Shown here one piece after another: positions 49,004 to 59,946 of a stretch of 64,000 nt of DNA. Each line of letters begins with the position of its first letter. The stretch's first letter is position 1. Source of the stretch: Metarhizium brunneum (lineage: Eukaryota; Ascomycota; Sordariomycetes; Hypocreales; Clavicipitaceae); assembly GCF_013426205.1 (NCBI RefSeq), contig NC_089423.1, positions 3,720,001 through 3,784,000 on the forward strand, read 5' to 3'. The translations under genes and the position numbers were made by a program. The notes under the pieces are model-generated. The model was not told where the DNA came from. It did no database searches and saw only the letters and a program-made list of their open reading frames with translations.

Positions 49004-50198
49004 CATCGTGTTAGTGCGCCATTATTTTTCCACTCGCGAGGAACGGGGGAATATCCCGGGCGAGCGTTTTGCCAGCGTCATGCGCGGCGGCGGCGCAAGG
49101 GGGTTTGGGCGGAGAGTCGTAATGATTTGCCGTCTGGTGTTTTGCGCTTGCGGAAACAGAAAACGAAATCTGCAAATGATTGACGGCCCAAAAATAAGGC
49201 TTATTGCTAAGCTCATGGCGTAGGGCGGCGGTTCTGGAAAAAGAACGGGCTTGTTGCGGGATGCTCTGAAACAGCCCCAGATTCGCGACACCCAACCTGC
49301 TTCAGCCAAGGACGATGTCCCGTCGATACTCCAAAGCCACGTCTCAGAACAGAATACTATGTTTGGGGTGTTGCAACTGCATTCCGATGGTGATGTGGCA
49401 ACTATACCTGTCGGAAACAGCATTCCGTTCACGTTTATTGCTTATACTGATCATGACGACATTTGACCACGTCTCCTATCAGGAATTTATTTCAAGAAAA
49501 AAAAAACCCCCCGGGGAATCAAAGGCGACTCATCCATTTATATCCTCGTGTCGGGAGGCGCCATGGAAAGGCCAAGGCGGTGCTGTTCACGGGCTTCCCC
49601 GACTCGGTCGACATGTCCACTTTTGGACCTCACGGAGTAGCTTCTTGTCAGATGAACCTGGTTCAGGGCATCAGCATTTTGTCTTGGCCCAAATGCTGTT
49701 TTACCACAAGCGGACATCCGTACTTGATTATGCAGCCCAAGGAGTCGAGTGATCTGGGGCACCAGGGTAGCGCGTCACGCCGAGTGCCTCGCAAGTTTTG
49801 TCCCATCTGCAAGGCAGAAGAGAAGGGGTTGGGGACACGCGGTCACGCCGCTTCGTCATCCATCACACCTTTGTAGCTGGCTCTTTGCAATCGTCTGCTG
49901 AAATTCATCGTAAACGGACCCGCGCAAGAAGACGGCAGCAACTGCAACGGCGTCTAGTTTGCACGACCCGAGTTATGTAATCCCTTTGTTCCGGCCGAGC
50001 ACCGAGTGGTCCTATTGTGCAAGGGGCCGGCGGCCCGTCTGACGTCTCCACAATTTCCCGAGTTAAGCCCCGGGGCTTCCGTATTGCCATAATTGGAAGT
50101 TTCGCAGACAAAGGCGGCCACTCCGCCCTCCACGGAATAGGTTTGCATTCCCGGGTCTCCTTTTGCTTCAAAATGAATGCATTGCGTATGCCGAACGC

Positions 50199-50221
50199 AA
50201 AAAAAAAAAAAAAAAAAAAAA
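50199..50221. repeat. Poly(A) tract, 23 bp
   Basis: An uninterrupted run of 23 A on the plus strand. Could be a simple repeat or the trace of a retroposed sequence, but no target-site duplication or gene body was recognised. Confidence 0.8.
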
Positions 50222-50882
50222 CGAATGGAGAAAGCAAAACAATACCGTAGACAAGTTGCCTGGAACCACTGCTGGCATGTTTTATCGGCACTTGTTGTGA
50301 CGCGAGCAGTAGTGACGCCCAAATGGTGTGCCGACACGCGCGGGCAACTTGGACAGATATTGGGAGTATGGGATCTCACCATAATAAAAACCTTGCTTGA
50401 CTTGAGCCTTTAAATATGCACAAGTCGCCGCGACTCAGTCAATCGAGTTCCGCACCCAGACCTCGTAGGAGTTGCCCCCATGCATCATGAGTTACTATCG
50501 ACTTGGCACTCAACTTTTGCGCGCCCCAGTGAGCCGAGTTGGCGCTTCGGATACTTGCGGCCCGCGGGACAAGGTGAGTGATCCCAAGTGCTGTAATGTG
50601 GACCCACAAAGCATCCGATGCAAGCTCCAATCATGGCTTCAAGATGCCTGAAGCCGTGTTGGCAGACCAGTGGTGCTGCTCTGATACCCAAGGCGCAGAG
50701 ACAAACTGAGGAAAACCCACGCTGCCAATTGAAACTCGGCGATAACCTACTGTCATCAGAAGCCAGTCATGTGATCATCTCGCGTCGGATAATCGGATGA
50801 TTAGATAATTACCCCTCCTCCAATTTGTTGGGGGCTGTGGAGAACTAGGTTGACGACGTTGCGGAGCCGGCACCTGAGGGAA

Positions 50883-50889
50883 TATAAAT
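50883..50889 (+). promoter_or_regulatory. TATA box of the THI5/NMT1 gene
   Basis: TATAAAT, followed about 35-60 bp later by C/T-rich sequence (CTCTCGTCTTTTTC) that suits transcription start. The position fits a leader of about 450 bp that includes the riboswitch intron. Confidence 0.55.
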
Positions 50890-51189
50890 GGCCAGCTCCT
50901 GCCGTGAGAGGCATTTTTTCTCTCGTCTTTTTCAAAAACTCTTGCCGTTTTTTCTCTTCCAAAACCCCATCAAAACCCCATCAATTGCTCAGCTATTCAC
51001 CCACCACAGTAGTCCGAGTACGATTGGTACGCCTCCAGCGTCTGAGGAGCCATGATGCCTCTCGCAATGGAACTATCATCAGGTCGAGGTAAAGTGAACC
51101 AAGGATGCAACCGGGTGTTCAATCTTATTCCCGCCGTGTCCCGCTCTTGACGCCTCAGCACAAATCGTCCTGCCGCCGAGCCATCAAAC

Positions 51190-51360
51190 ATGGTGTCGGT
51201 TGGTAAAGAGACGATTTCCTGTGTGTTCGAGTGTTTTGAGACGCGCCACGGCGAGATGATTGATCTGAGAAATACCGGTGAACTTGATCTGGATAATACC
51301 AGCGAAAGGATTTGCTTCTTGAAGACTCTTTCTGTAGCCCCCATTCCGAAGACCAACTAA
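51190..51360 (+). other. Upstream ORF across the TPP aptamer of THI5
   Basis: ATG at 51190 opens a 57-codon frame (56 residues, MVSVGKETISC...) that reads through the whole aptamer and stops at TAA 51358-51360, 30 bp before the THI5 ATG. The TAA overlaps the CTAAC branch-point-like sequence of the leader intron. It would be translated only from transcripts that keep the intron or splice inside it, and would then block THI5. This matches the known logic of NMT1 in Neurospora; the peptide itself is probably not functional. Confidence 0.5.
51210..51318 (+). promoter_or_regulatory. TPP riboswitch (THI element) in the THI5 leader intron
   Basis: The conserved eukaryotic TPP aptamer core is read directly: CTGAGA at 51265-51270, then AATACCGG, CTTGATCTGGATAATACC (51283-51300) and AGCGAAAGGA (51301-51310). 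CTGG/CCAG form the P5-side stem around ATAATA. The 5' limit is approximate; the P3 arm is variable. Candidate intron donors are GTAAAG at 51092 or 51203 and GTGTGT near 51221; the acceptor is TGTAG ending 51369, with CTAAC at 51357-51361. In fungi, TPP binding changes donor choice and represses NMT1; that mechanism is inferred here. Confidence 0.93.
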
Positions 51361-51390
51361 CTCCTGTAGCATTCGCTTCGAACCGCCAAA

Positions 51391-52624
51391 ATGTCCACGG
51401 ATAAGATCACCTTCCTTGCCAACTGGTAGGATTGGACTGTCCCTGGGAGATTGTTTGGCGCACGCATTGACTAATTGCTATTGTAGGCACGCTACGCCTT
51501 ACCACGCGCCTCTGTACCTTGCTCAGGCCAAGGGATACTTCAAGGATGAAGGCATCAAGGTCGCCTTGCTGGAGCCCAACGACCCTAGTGTGCGTGTGTC
51601 ATGGTATTCTCATTCATTTCCACGGGACCGCAAAGGGCTAACTGAAAAAAAAGGACGTCACCGAAATCATTGGCACAGGCAAAGTCGACCTTGGCTTCAA
51701 GGCCATGATCCACACTCTGGCTGTACGTCTATATTTTCACTCTTTTAGCATCTTCTTCTTTCCGTGTCACAAAGCACAGTATTTTTGACTGTCGGGCTAC
51801 AGGCCAAGGCTCGTAACTTCCCCGTGCTCTCCATCGGAAGTCTCTTGGACGAACCCTTCACCGGTGTTGTCTACCTCAAGGACTCTGGCATCACAACCGA
51901 CTTCCGCTCTCTCAAGGGCAAGAGAATCGGCTACGTCGGCGAGTTTGGCAAGATCCAGATCGACGAGCTCACCTCGCACTACGGCCTCACTCCCGCCGAC
52001 TACACCGCCGTTCGCTGCGGCATGAACGTCTCCAAGGCCATCATCAACGGCGATATTGACGCCGGAATTGGCCTGGAGAACGTCCAGATGGTCGAGCTGG
52101 AGGAGTGGCTTGCCAGCCAGGGCCGCGACAAGTCTGACGTCCAAATGCTCCGCATCGACGAGCTGGCCGAGCTCGGCTGTTGCTGCTTCTGCTCCATCCT
52201 CTACATTGGAAACGAAAAGTTCATCTCTGAGAACCCGGAAAAGGTCCGCGCCTTCATGCGAGCCGTCAAGAAGGCCACGGACTTTGTTCTCGCCGACCCC
52301 CACCAGGCCTGGAAGGAGTACGTCGACTTCAAGCCCGTCATGAACTCCCCGCTCAACTGGAAGATCTTTGAGCGCAGCTACGCCTACTTCTCCCAAGACC
52401 TGAAGAATGTCGAGCGCGACTGGGACAAGGTCACCAAGTATGGTCAGAGACTTGGCGTTCTGAGCCCCGACTTCAAGCCCAACTACACCAACGATTTCCT
52501 CGGCTGGGGTCTCGAGCCCGACTCTGCCGACCCAACCGGCGACCAGAAGCGCATGGTTGAACTCCAGCGCAATGTTGCCTGCTGCGGCGGCTTCCACCGG
52601 CTTCCCCTGACTGCGAAGGCTTAA
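51391..52624 (+). CDS. THI5: HMP-phosphate synthase, thiamine pyrimidine biosynthesis (NMT1/THI5)
   Basis: Four exons: 51391..51425, 51487..51589, 51654..51722, 51803..52624; 342 residues, all in phase. The enzyme makes 4-amino-5-hydroxymethyl-2-methylpyrimidine phosphate from PLP and its own active-site histidine, a single-turnover reaction. Key residues fall at the same positions as in yeast Thi5: K62 (PLP lysine) and H66 (donor histidine) in GFKAMIHTL, and the CCCFC iron site at 195-199 in [31 protein letters not shown] and [11 protein letters not shown] are further family motifs. Exon 1 codes only 11 complete residues. Expression should be repressed by thiamine through the riboswitch in the leader. 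The C-terminus [14 protein letters not shown] is complete. Confidence 0.97.
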
Positions 52625-53079
52625 GAGGCTCGTGTGTTTACTGAAGCTGTATGCAACCAGCTACGAGGACACGCTCATGTACGACGCTCATTTCCCTCAT
52701 GCAGAGTGATTTCATTCTTGGCAAACCAACTTCAACACGCTCGTTGAGCCACGGGATCAAATACTGTAAAACTGAGTAGTTTGGAAGAATAGTAATAAAA
52801 TCTCTGAACTGCCTACGAAGTGTGCGCCTGAAACATGGCATTGCTATCTCGTGACATGTATTTACTTGACTGGCTGTATTAGAGGGACTGATAGTTGAAA
52901 CTGCATGCGGCGGTTCATGATAATCACGCAGGCATCGTCAAGGAATTGAGGTTTCATCCTAGGTAATAGCTCTTATCATTGCTAAACTAATCTAACTAAA
53001 CCTACCTGAATCGATGTACATCATACAAGCGCCATGCCTTACCGTAAACAAACGTCATAATGTGGTCAACTTGACATCT
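52625..53079. other. Intergenic region between convergent genes
   Basis: 455 bp between the 3' ends of THI5 and the sugar transporter gene. Nothing recognised. Confidence 0.45.
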
Positions 53080-55185
53080 CTAGGCGCCGACAGCGCCGCT
53101 GGTTCGCTGACGAATGGTGTCGGCCATGAGTCTATTCTTGCGCTCCAGCTCCTCGGTGCTGCTATGGTCTTTGAAGACATCGTCCATCTGCTCCAGAGTT
53201 TTGCCGTTGGTCTCGGGGACAAAGTAAAAGGTCCACGCGAACGACAAGAAGCAAAAGACGGCGAAAAACACATAGGCCCCGAATCCGGTATTTTGTACCA
53301 TGGGAGGAGTGATCAAGCCCTGCAGGTGGATTAGCTTCCCCTTGTTGCTACGCGCCGGGATTTTCCAAGTTGCAACTTACGACTATGAAATTGTTAAGCC
53401 AGTCTAGGTTGACCGGTGAGTCAGCCCATGCTCAGAAAGGGAGGAGGAGAGGTTCGTGTGTAACACAGCAGACCCGGCGGCAGCACTTACTTGAGCATGT
53501 GGAGATGGAAACGCCCTTGGCACGGAGCGAGGAAGGGAAGATCTCGGCCGGCATGGCCCAGGGGACAGGGCCCCAGCTGGCTCCGAACGCGAGCATGTAG
53601 AAGAGAAGAAAGGCGACGCTGGTCCAGCCCTCTGCCTTGTGCGCCGGCCAGTTGTTTGAAAACTTGCCGACGAGAACGGCAATGATGAAGTGGGACACAA
53701 ACATGCCGACGCTCCCGTATAAGAGGATCTTTCGCCTGCCGTATCGGTCGAGAGTCCACAAGCTGGAGATGACGCCGATGAGCTGCGTCACGTTGAGAAC
53801 GCCAGACATGATGAGCTGCATGTTGTGGTCCAGCCCCATGGTTCCAAACAGCGTCGGCGAATAGTAGATGAGGGCATTGATGCCAACGAACTGGATAGGG
53901 TCAGTCTAGAGTCTGGGAGAGTGGGCGGGGGGGAAACAAAGGACGACGTAACCTGTTGGAAGAACATGAGGCCCGCGCCGACATGGGTTCTGCGCCAGCA
54001 GCCCCTCTTGAAACAATCCATCCAGGTTGAGAACTCAAGCTTGAGCTTGTTGGCCAGGCCGCCCTTGATGAGATTGGGGTGACGCTCGGCAAGGATGCCC
54101 CTTTGGAACCGTGACTCGGTGATGATCTCCATCCATTCCCGCTGCACGCGGGGGTCTGTGGTGGGGAGGCATCGCAGTTTGGCCAAGTTCAAGAGGGCGT
54201 CCTCGTCGCGGCCCTTGGAGGCAAGCCATCGTGGGGAAAAGGGGAGGAATATAGCCCCGAACCCGAGGAGCAGGCCCGGGATGATCTGCAGCAAAAAGGG
54301 CAGTTGCCACGACCAATGCGAGCCGATGTACTGGGTGCCGTAGGTGATCCAAAAGGAAATGACGATGCCCAGGACGATGCTGAACTCTTCCAGCACCAGC
54401 AAGGTGCCGCGTATTTCTGCGGGGGATATTTCGGAAATATACAGAGGCACAACCATGCTCAACCTGGGCCCTCGGACGTCAGCACGAGCGCATAAAAAAG
54501 GGGGAGTGACAAAACAAAGACACGGGGGGCACATACATGCCGATGCCGACGCCGCCGATCAAGCGGGCAGTGACGAGCATGGCATAGTCCACAGAAGCTG
54601 TCTGGAGCGCCGAGCCGACGGTGAAGATGACGACGGCAATCATGATGGAGTACTTTCGGGAATACATGTCGGCGATCCAGCCCTGGTTCAGGGCTCCTGA
54701 TGTGCAGTTAGGACCAAGACGCGCCGAGGGTGACGGACAGCAGGTCTCATACCGATGAAGGCGCCGAGGGTGATCATGGCCGTCATGAGCCCCTTGTAGA
54801 AGCCGGCGCCGGAAGCTGTGTCGGACACCTCTTCGAATCTCCCGAGAAACTGGTCCATGACGAGAATGACGGAAATGACGCCCTGGCTGCCCCCGAGTTG
54901 GTTAGCCTTGTGCAAAAGAGAGGCCAGAGAGGTGTCGGCATACTCATAACCAAAGAGCAGGCCGCCGATGGCACTGAAGGACGCGCAGACTGCGACGTAT
55001 CGAGAAGCAGCGATGCCCCGGAAGCCTGATATTTCTGTCAGCAAGGACGATTCCCATTACCAACATGCCCTGCAAGCATTGATGATGGGCGTACCGGGGG
55101 GGCCGTAAGGCTCTGTCGACAGATACATGACGGCATCAGTCTCCTGGTGCTCGGCCTTGGGGGAGTCGACGGCGACCTTGTCCAT
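53080..55185 (-). CDS. MFS sugar transporter with 23-nt micro-exon
   Basis: Seven exons: 55185..55095, 55025..54753, 54696..54537, 54463..53953, 53890..53491, 53403..53381, 53319..53080; in phase, 565 residues. Sugar porter motifs: AIGGLLFGYEYADTSLASLL (TM1), ADMYSRKYS after TM2, ARLIGGVGIGM, VVPLYISEISPAEIRGTL, PFSPRWLASKGR, FFQQFVGINALIYYSPTLF (TM7, rebuilt across an intron), DRYGRRKILL, PAEIFPSSLRAKG and PETNGKTLEQMDDVF. The N-terminus MDKVAVDSPKAEHQE is cytosolic. Exon 6 is 23 nt (NWLNNFIV) and is required to keep the TM10-TM11 loop and phase. Substrate is unknown; sugars or polyols are possible. It is divergent from an inositol-type dehydrogenase gene. Confidence 0.9.
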
Positions 55186-57919
55186 GGCCTGCAAGGTGTC
55201 GAAGGCAACGAGGTTTGGAAAAAGTCTAGAGTCAAAAAGGAGAAAGAAGAAAGAAAAAGAAGACGAGCTGGGCACGGCCTGGGACTTGGATCAGCCAGTT
55301 GGTGAGGAGAGGGGGGATAGAGGGCTCTTTTTAAAATGTCAAGTCTGGTCCCGATGTCCATGTTGGAACTTGGCGGTTGCGACAGCAGAGTCTAGACGCT
55401 GTCGGCGCGCCAGCCAATGCCCACGCTGTTATTTGACGGGCAATGCGCCCAGAGCACACTAGCTGGCACTTGACGAAGATTTGAGCCAGTGCTTGGCTAA
55501 GTAGTTGGGACTCGGGAGGGGCCCCATGGGGGAATAATCTGCATCCGTCTGTTTCTGGATTCGGCTGGTTTCTGTGGGGGAACAAGGTTGGAGGCTGACA
55601 TCAATTGACAGTCAATCCCCGCAGTCTTGATGGTTTGATGTGCAGACACGCTGGCTCTGTCTCCAGTCCGTTTCGTGCCAAGGACGTGCAAGGACATGGG
55701 GCGTTCCAGAGGAAAGGCAGGAGCGGTCAAGTGAGTGCGGCGGTATTGTACTCCGTACTCCGTCCTCCGTAATAGTACAAGCAAAGTCCTAGTACTGATG
55801 CGTGTCTGCATTCAATGGTGCCTGGCAACTTGCCATGGCCCATCGGCAATCTATGACCAAGGCCTGCGTGGCTGCAGGCGGCCTGGCGGCTTCGGGGACC
55901 CTGGCCCCCCCTGGCATTAAACTCAGTGGCTGCATGTGGCTTCCATGCGCCGAGGAGAGTTTTCTAGAAGCCCTCGGAGCACCAGACAGCGGAAGCACTC
56001 GAGCGCTCCATGTTGCGCCGAGGCGTGGCCGTGGTTTCTGTCACCAGGTCCAAAAGGCAGATGCTGTCTCTCTCCCGCCGCGATGCTCGATGATGAGCCT
56101 CGGAGACTTGTGCCACCAAGTCATGGCGAAGCAACGACATTATTCAACAGCGGCAAGTCGGAAACATAGCCCAGGCCAATGGTGCGTCAGTGGTGGTGTT
56201 TTCCTGGTCCGGCGGCCACTTCTCTTCCGGGTTAGGCCGCCGGTGGCTGTTGCCACTGCCGAGCCCGATGGCTGCCGGTTGTTGCCTCCTAGAGGGGTCG
56301 CGGCGGCGGCGACGAATGCCCCAAGAAGCTAGCGCCGGCGGCCACAGCTCCCCTGTCTTGTTCCCTTAAACGTTCAACAGGTTTTGACTTGCATGACAAC
56401 GCATTCTGGGGAAAGGCCCGTCATCATTTTGTTGTCTTTATTTTGACCATCCAATCGGTTTAGTCGTAATTGCGCTTTTTTTTAAAGAAAAAAAAACCTT
56501 CTCAATATACAGAGGAGAATCTGGCAGCAGTTCCACACCTTTGTGGCTCGGCAGAAGCACAGCTGGAAGGCAATCCCGCCGGTTAATGACGATTGAATGT
56601 CTGACGAATGGAACATGTTGGTCTGCGTCAATCATGTCAATAACCGACAAAGTGGCCTTCGCAACCGACTGCCGAGACGGTCATTGGTTTCGGCACGGAG
56701 AAGCATGCGAGCTCTGAGACGAACCTGTACGGAACTTGTGCGCGGCCGTCAAGTCCAATTGGTTCTTGTTTCGAGAAGTAAGCACAAAACGATGACGAGG
56801 TAGCATTACATCCAAATGCCTGCGTTGGCTAGGCTTGCGGCCTTGTTTTTTCCCTTGAAGATATAAAATAGACCGCGTGGTTCGGTTAACTCAGGTGTAG
56901 CTGGTAGGACAACTGATACTACTACCACTTTTTATATTGCCAAGCATTAGCCCCTAGGTTTTCTTCTTTCATTCTTTTGCCTTGTTCTGGCCTTCCCAAG
57001 ACATGAACAACTGTGATTCCGACACGTCATCGACCGCGAAACTCAAATCTGTGCCTGCAGACAAACAAGCCCAATACAAGCTGCGTCTTCCCCGGTACGA
57101 GGAGGCATGCACATGTCTGGCAGAAACCGGCTTGGGCTAAAACGCAAGTCTTAACCGCACAAGTTGGCCGGGGAGACTTGCCTTTTTGCCATGATTGCGA
57201 GCGGCTATTGCATATCTAGTATTAGCAGCCATCAATGCGAAGCAAAGTCCTCGTTTTCCAGAAATATGCTCTGGGCGGCGTTTCTCGTCACTCGCGTGGC
57301 GGTTGCAGTTCAATGTTGGCTGCGCCCCCGACGAGACGCGCCCAGGCCCAAATGGTGCATATGTGGCGTCAAGGGCCACTGATGGGTCTGGTGCGTGTGC
57401 GCTCACAGCATGTGCATGTGGCCTTCAATGTTCCACGTCCCCCGGACGCTCCATGATGCCCCCTCATCGCTGCCCCATGGAGCCCCATGAAGCCCCAATT
57501 TTACCCCAGCCAGGGTTTACTGTTTGCTTGTTTGGGTCCGACGACGGCTGTGGTCAGGGACAACTCCGTGTCAGACATGGACTGGGCCGTCCAACAGAAA
57601 CTCACGACGCCGGTCGACGTCCTTGCATCCGCCATCTCCATCAGGGTGGGTTCGTGCATTGCTTCTGCATTGCATTGCCATCAATCGGATTCGTCACAGC
57701 ACACTCGTGGGAACGGATCGGGGAAAAGCCCATGGGGAGGGTGCGAAGCGTCCTGGTGCGGTGAATAAAAGTCGAACCCAACCGACTGCGCAGAACAACA
57801 TCGTCACCTCTTGCCGCCACAATAGTAAAGTAATTCTCCTCTCGCTCTTCCAATCGTGTCCTTTTGGCATCCGAGCATCTCAACTGAACAACTTCCCCCC
57901 CCTATTGCAGCATACAACA
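55186..57919. other. Long divergent intergenic region
   Basis: 2.7 kb between the divergent sugar transporter and oxidoreductase genes. It contains a tandem of three CTCCGTA-like words at 55750-55773 (with the 9-mer at 55749-55757), plus T/A tracts at about 56475-56496. No coding sequence supported. Confidence 0.5.
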
Positions 57920-59073
57920 ATGCCTCCCCAAAAGCTCAAAATTGGCGTCGCCGGTCTCGGACGCATGGGCAAGCGACATGCCCTCAACTTCTTCCAGTCG
58001 GTCCCTCGAGCGGAGCTTGTTGCCGTCTCTACACCAGATGCGCAGGAGCGGGAATGGGCCGAGGAACATTTGGCCCCCTCCGGAGTTCGTGTCTACGACG
58101 ACTACGATGATATGCTGAAGCAAAACGGTCTCGAGGCCGTCTGCATCGCCTCAGCTACGGCCGTCCACGCGCCGCAGGCCATCGCCGCCATTGCGGCCGG
58201 CAAACATGTCCTCTGCGAGAAGCCTCTGGCCACCTCTGCTGAAGTGGTAAGCACACGGCTGTTCTACTCGCTGCAAGGCCCCAAGGAACACACACGTATC
58301 CAACAGGATGGTGCTAATGGTTTCAGTCGCAAACAGTTGTTGACGCTGCCGCCCGGCGGCCCGACCTCAAAGTCATGTGCGGCTTCTCCCGGCGATTCGA
58401 CGACAGCTACCGCGACGCCCATGCCAAGATGAAGGCCGGGCTCATCGGACGGCCGTCTGTTTTCCGAAGCCAGACCTGCGACATGCTTGACCCTTCTGGA
58501 TTCTTCGTCGCGTATGCCCAGTACAGCGGCGGCATCTTTGTCGACTGCTCCATCCACGACATTGACCTGGCACTGTGGTTCTTTGGCGAGGACGGCGAGA
58601 GCAAGGTCAAGTCTGTCAGTGCCGTGGGCATCACCGCCGTCGAGCCCGACCTGCGCAAGTACAACGACCGCGACAACGCCGTCGGCCTGATTGAGTTTGT
58701 CGACGGCCGCATCGTGTACCTCTACTGCTCCAGGATGATGGCCGCGGGCCAAGAGGACACGACCGAGATCATCGGCACCAAGGGCAAGATTGGCGTAAAC
58801 ACGATCCCCACGGCGAACCTAGTCCGCGTCTACGAGCCCAATGGCATCAGGCACGAGGTTCCCAAGACGTACTGGGATCGATTCAAGAATGCCTTCAACA
58901 CAGAGGCCAATGAGTTCACCGCCTGCTGCTTGGACGACACCGAGGTGCCCGTCAAGCTGGCAACCGCAGTGGCTGCCGTAAAGATTGGCGCGGCTCTGCA
59001 GGAGTCGATGATTTCTGGTGACAAGATTTGGTTTAATAAAGAAGGCGAGCGTGTTGAGCGATCACAGCTGTAA
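57920..59073 (+). CDS. Gfo/Idh/MocA oxidoreductase (myo-inositol 2-dehydrogenase-like)
   Basis: Two exons, 57920..58246 and 58327..59073, phase 0; 357 residues. The N-terminal Rossmann fold has KIGVAGLGRMGKRHALNF, with the GxGxxG dinucleotide motif at about 12-17, and the family lysine motif CEKPLATSAEV. The C-terminal sheet domain carries the catalytic-type GGIFVDCSIHDIDLALWF, where Asp, His and Asp fit the DxxxHD pattern of inositol dehydrogenases. Members oxidise inositol or related cyclitols and sugars with NAD(P). The exact substrate is inferred. No signal peptide, so cytosolic. It faces a divergent sugar transporter, which would suit an uptake and oxidation pair. Confidence 0.9.
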
Positions 59074-59946
59074 TGACGACTCTGTCTCGACTCTCGACTC
59101 TCGATTGTGTTTGGGTTGCGCAAAGTATTCACATCTGGTGCATTTTATTATTCTCTCTTCTGTTGACATGAAACGAGAAGATACACAATAGAGGAATAAG
59201 GTCTTGAGAGCAATGTAAAATCAGCCATCGTGGTGAACCTGTGAGTCATGTCGGGCTTTCCAATTTCCAACCTGGAATGATTAGGAGCAAAATGGTAGCT
59301 CAAATCCCGTCTTGGATCAATAAGCCACATGGCACAGCATTAATGTCTTGCTCATTTACCATTGGCGCATTGAGGTTTCTGGACCCACCTACCTCTAGGT
59401 ACGCAGTACGGGTCGTCGTCCCAGGACTGCTTACCTAAGTACATACATAATAAGTACTTGCCAACGAACTAGCTACATCTAGTAGGTTCCATCCAAAGTC
59501 CTAGTATTGACGGAATAAACTGCGGTGTCATGGCGATCCTTCATGGCAACCCTCCACCCTTTAATGTTAAACCAAAAGTCCCTGTCACAGGAACAACACA
59601 CTTGCCTAGTTCATCATGTGTGCTCCGCATGCCGCGTTGGAGCGACATTGGATCGATTGCTACTTCGTTTGGAGCGGGGAACTCGGATCACAAGGCGCAT
59701 AAATGTAGATACAGACCGTTGATTTCGTTCCACGGAAAGATGGAATCAGCCTCCTAGAATGGGAGTGTCCTTACGCATAGGACCAAGCTTGGAGCTCGAC
59801 GTTCATGGAGTTGCTCGTACATAAAGCCCTTTCCCCCCTCCTGAGCAGCTTTCTAACGGCCTCTAGGCTTGGTAGCCTTCTTGCCAGCCAAGAGCTTCGC
59901 GAAATACACGAGAAGTTGAGAAATTCCTACATCTGAAAAGCCCATA
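59074..59946. other. Intergenic region with GTAC/CCTAGG-type words
   Basis: 873 bp between two plus-strand genes. A patch of TACCTCTAGGTACG, TTACCTAAGTAC and AAGTACTTG words lies at 59388-59462. It holds the promoter of the metallopeptidase gene. Confidence 0.45.

Larger units (their letters stand above)
48574..50882. other. Long intergenic region with simple repeats
   Basis: About 2.3 kb without a supported gene. It contains a GAGGC pentanucleotide run (48973-49003), an A/C run (49496-49511) and a 23-bp A-tract (50199-50221). The long minus-strand frame at 48506-49006 has no recognisable domain. Confidence 0.5.

Noticed and set aside
48506..49006. Minus-strand ORF of 166 codons
   Set aside because: Includes the GAGGC repeat and overlaps the start of the cupredoxin gene in another frame.
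51797..52597. Minus-strand ORF of 266 codons
   Set aside because: Antisense of the last exon of THI5; composition is a codon mirror with no domain.
57524..58432. Plus-strand ORF of 302 codons over the oxidoreductase start
   Set aside because: Only its middle part matches the dehydrogenase; the upstream part is leader sequence and the end reads into the intron. ATG 57920 is the natural start.
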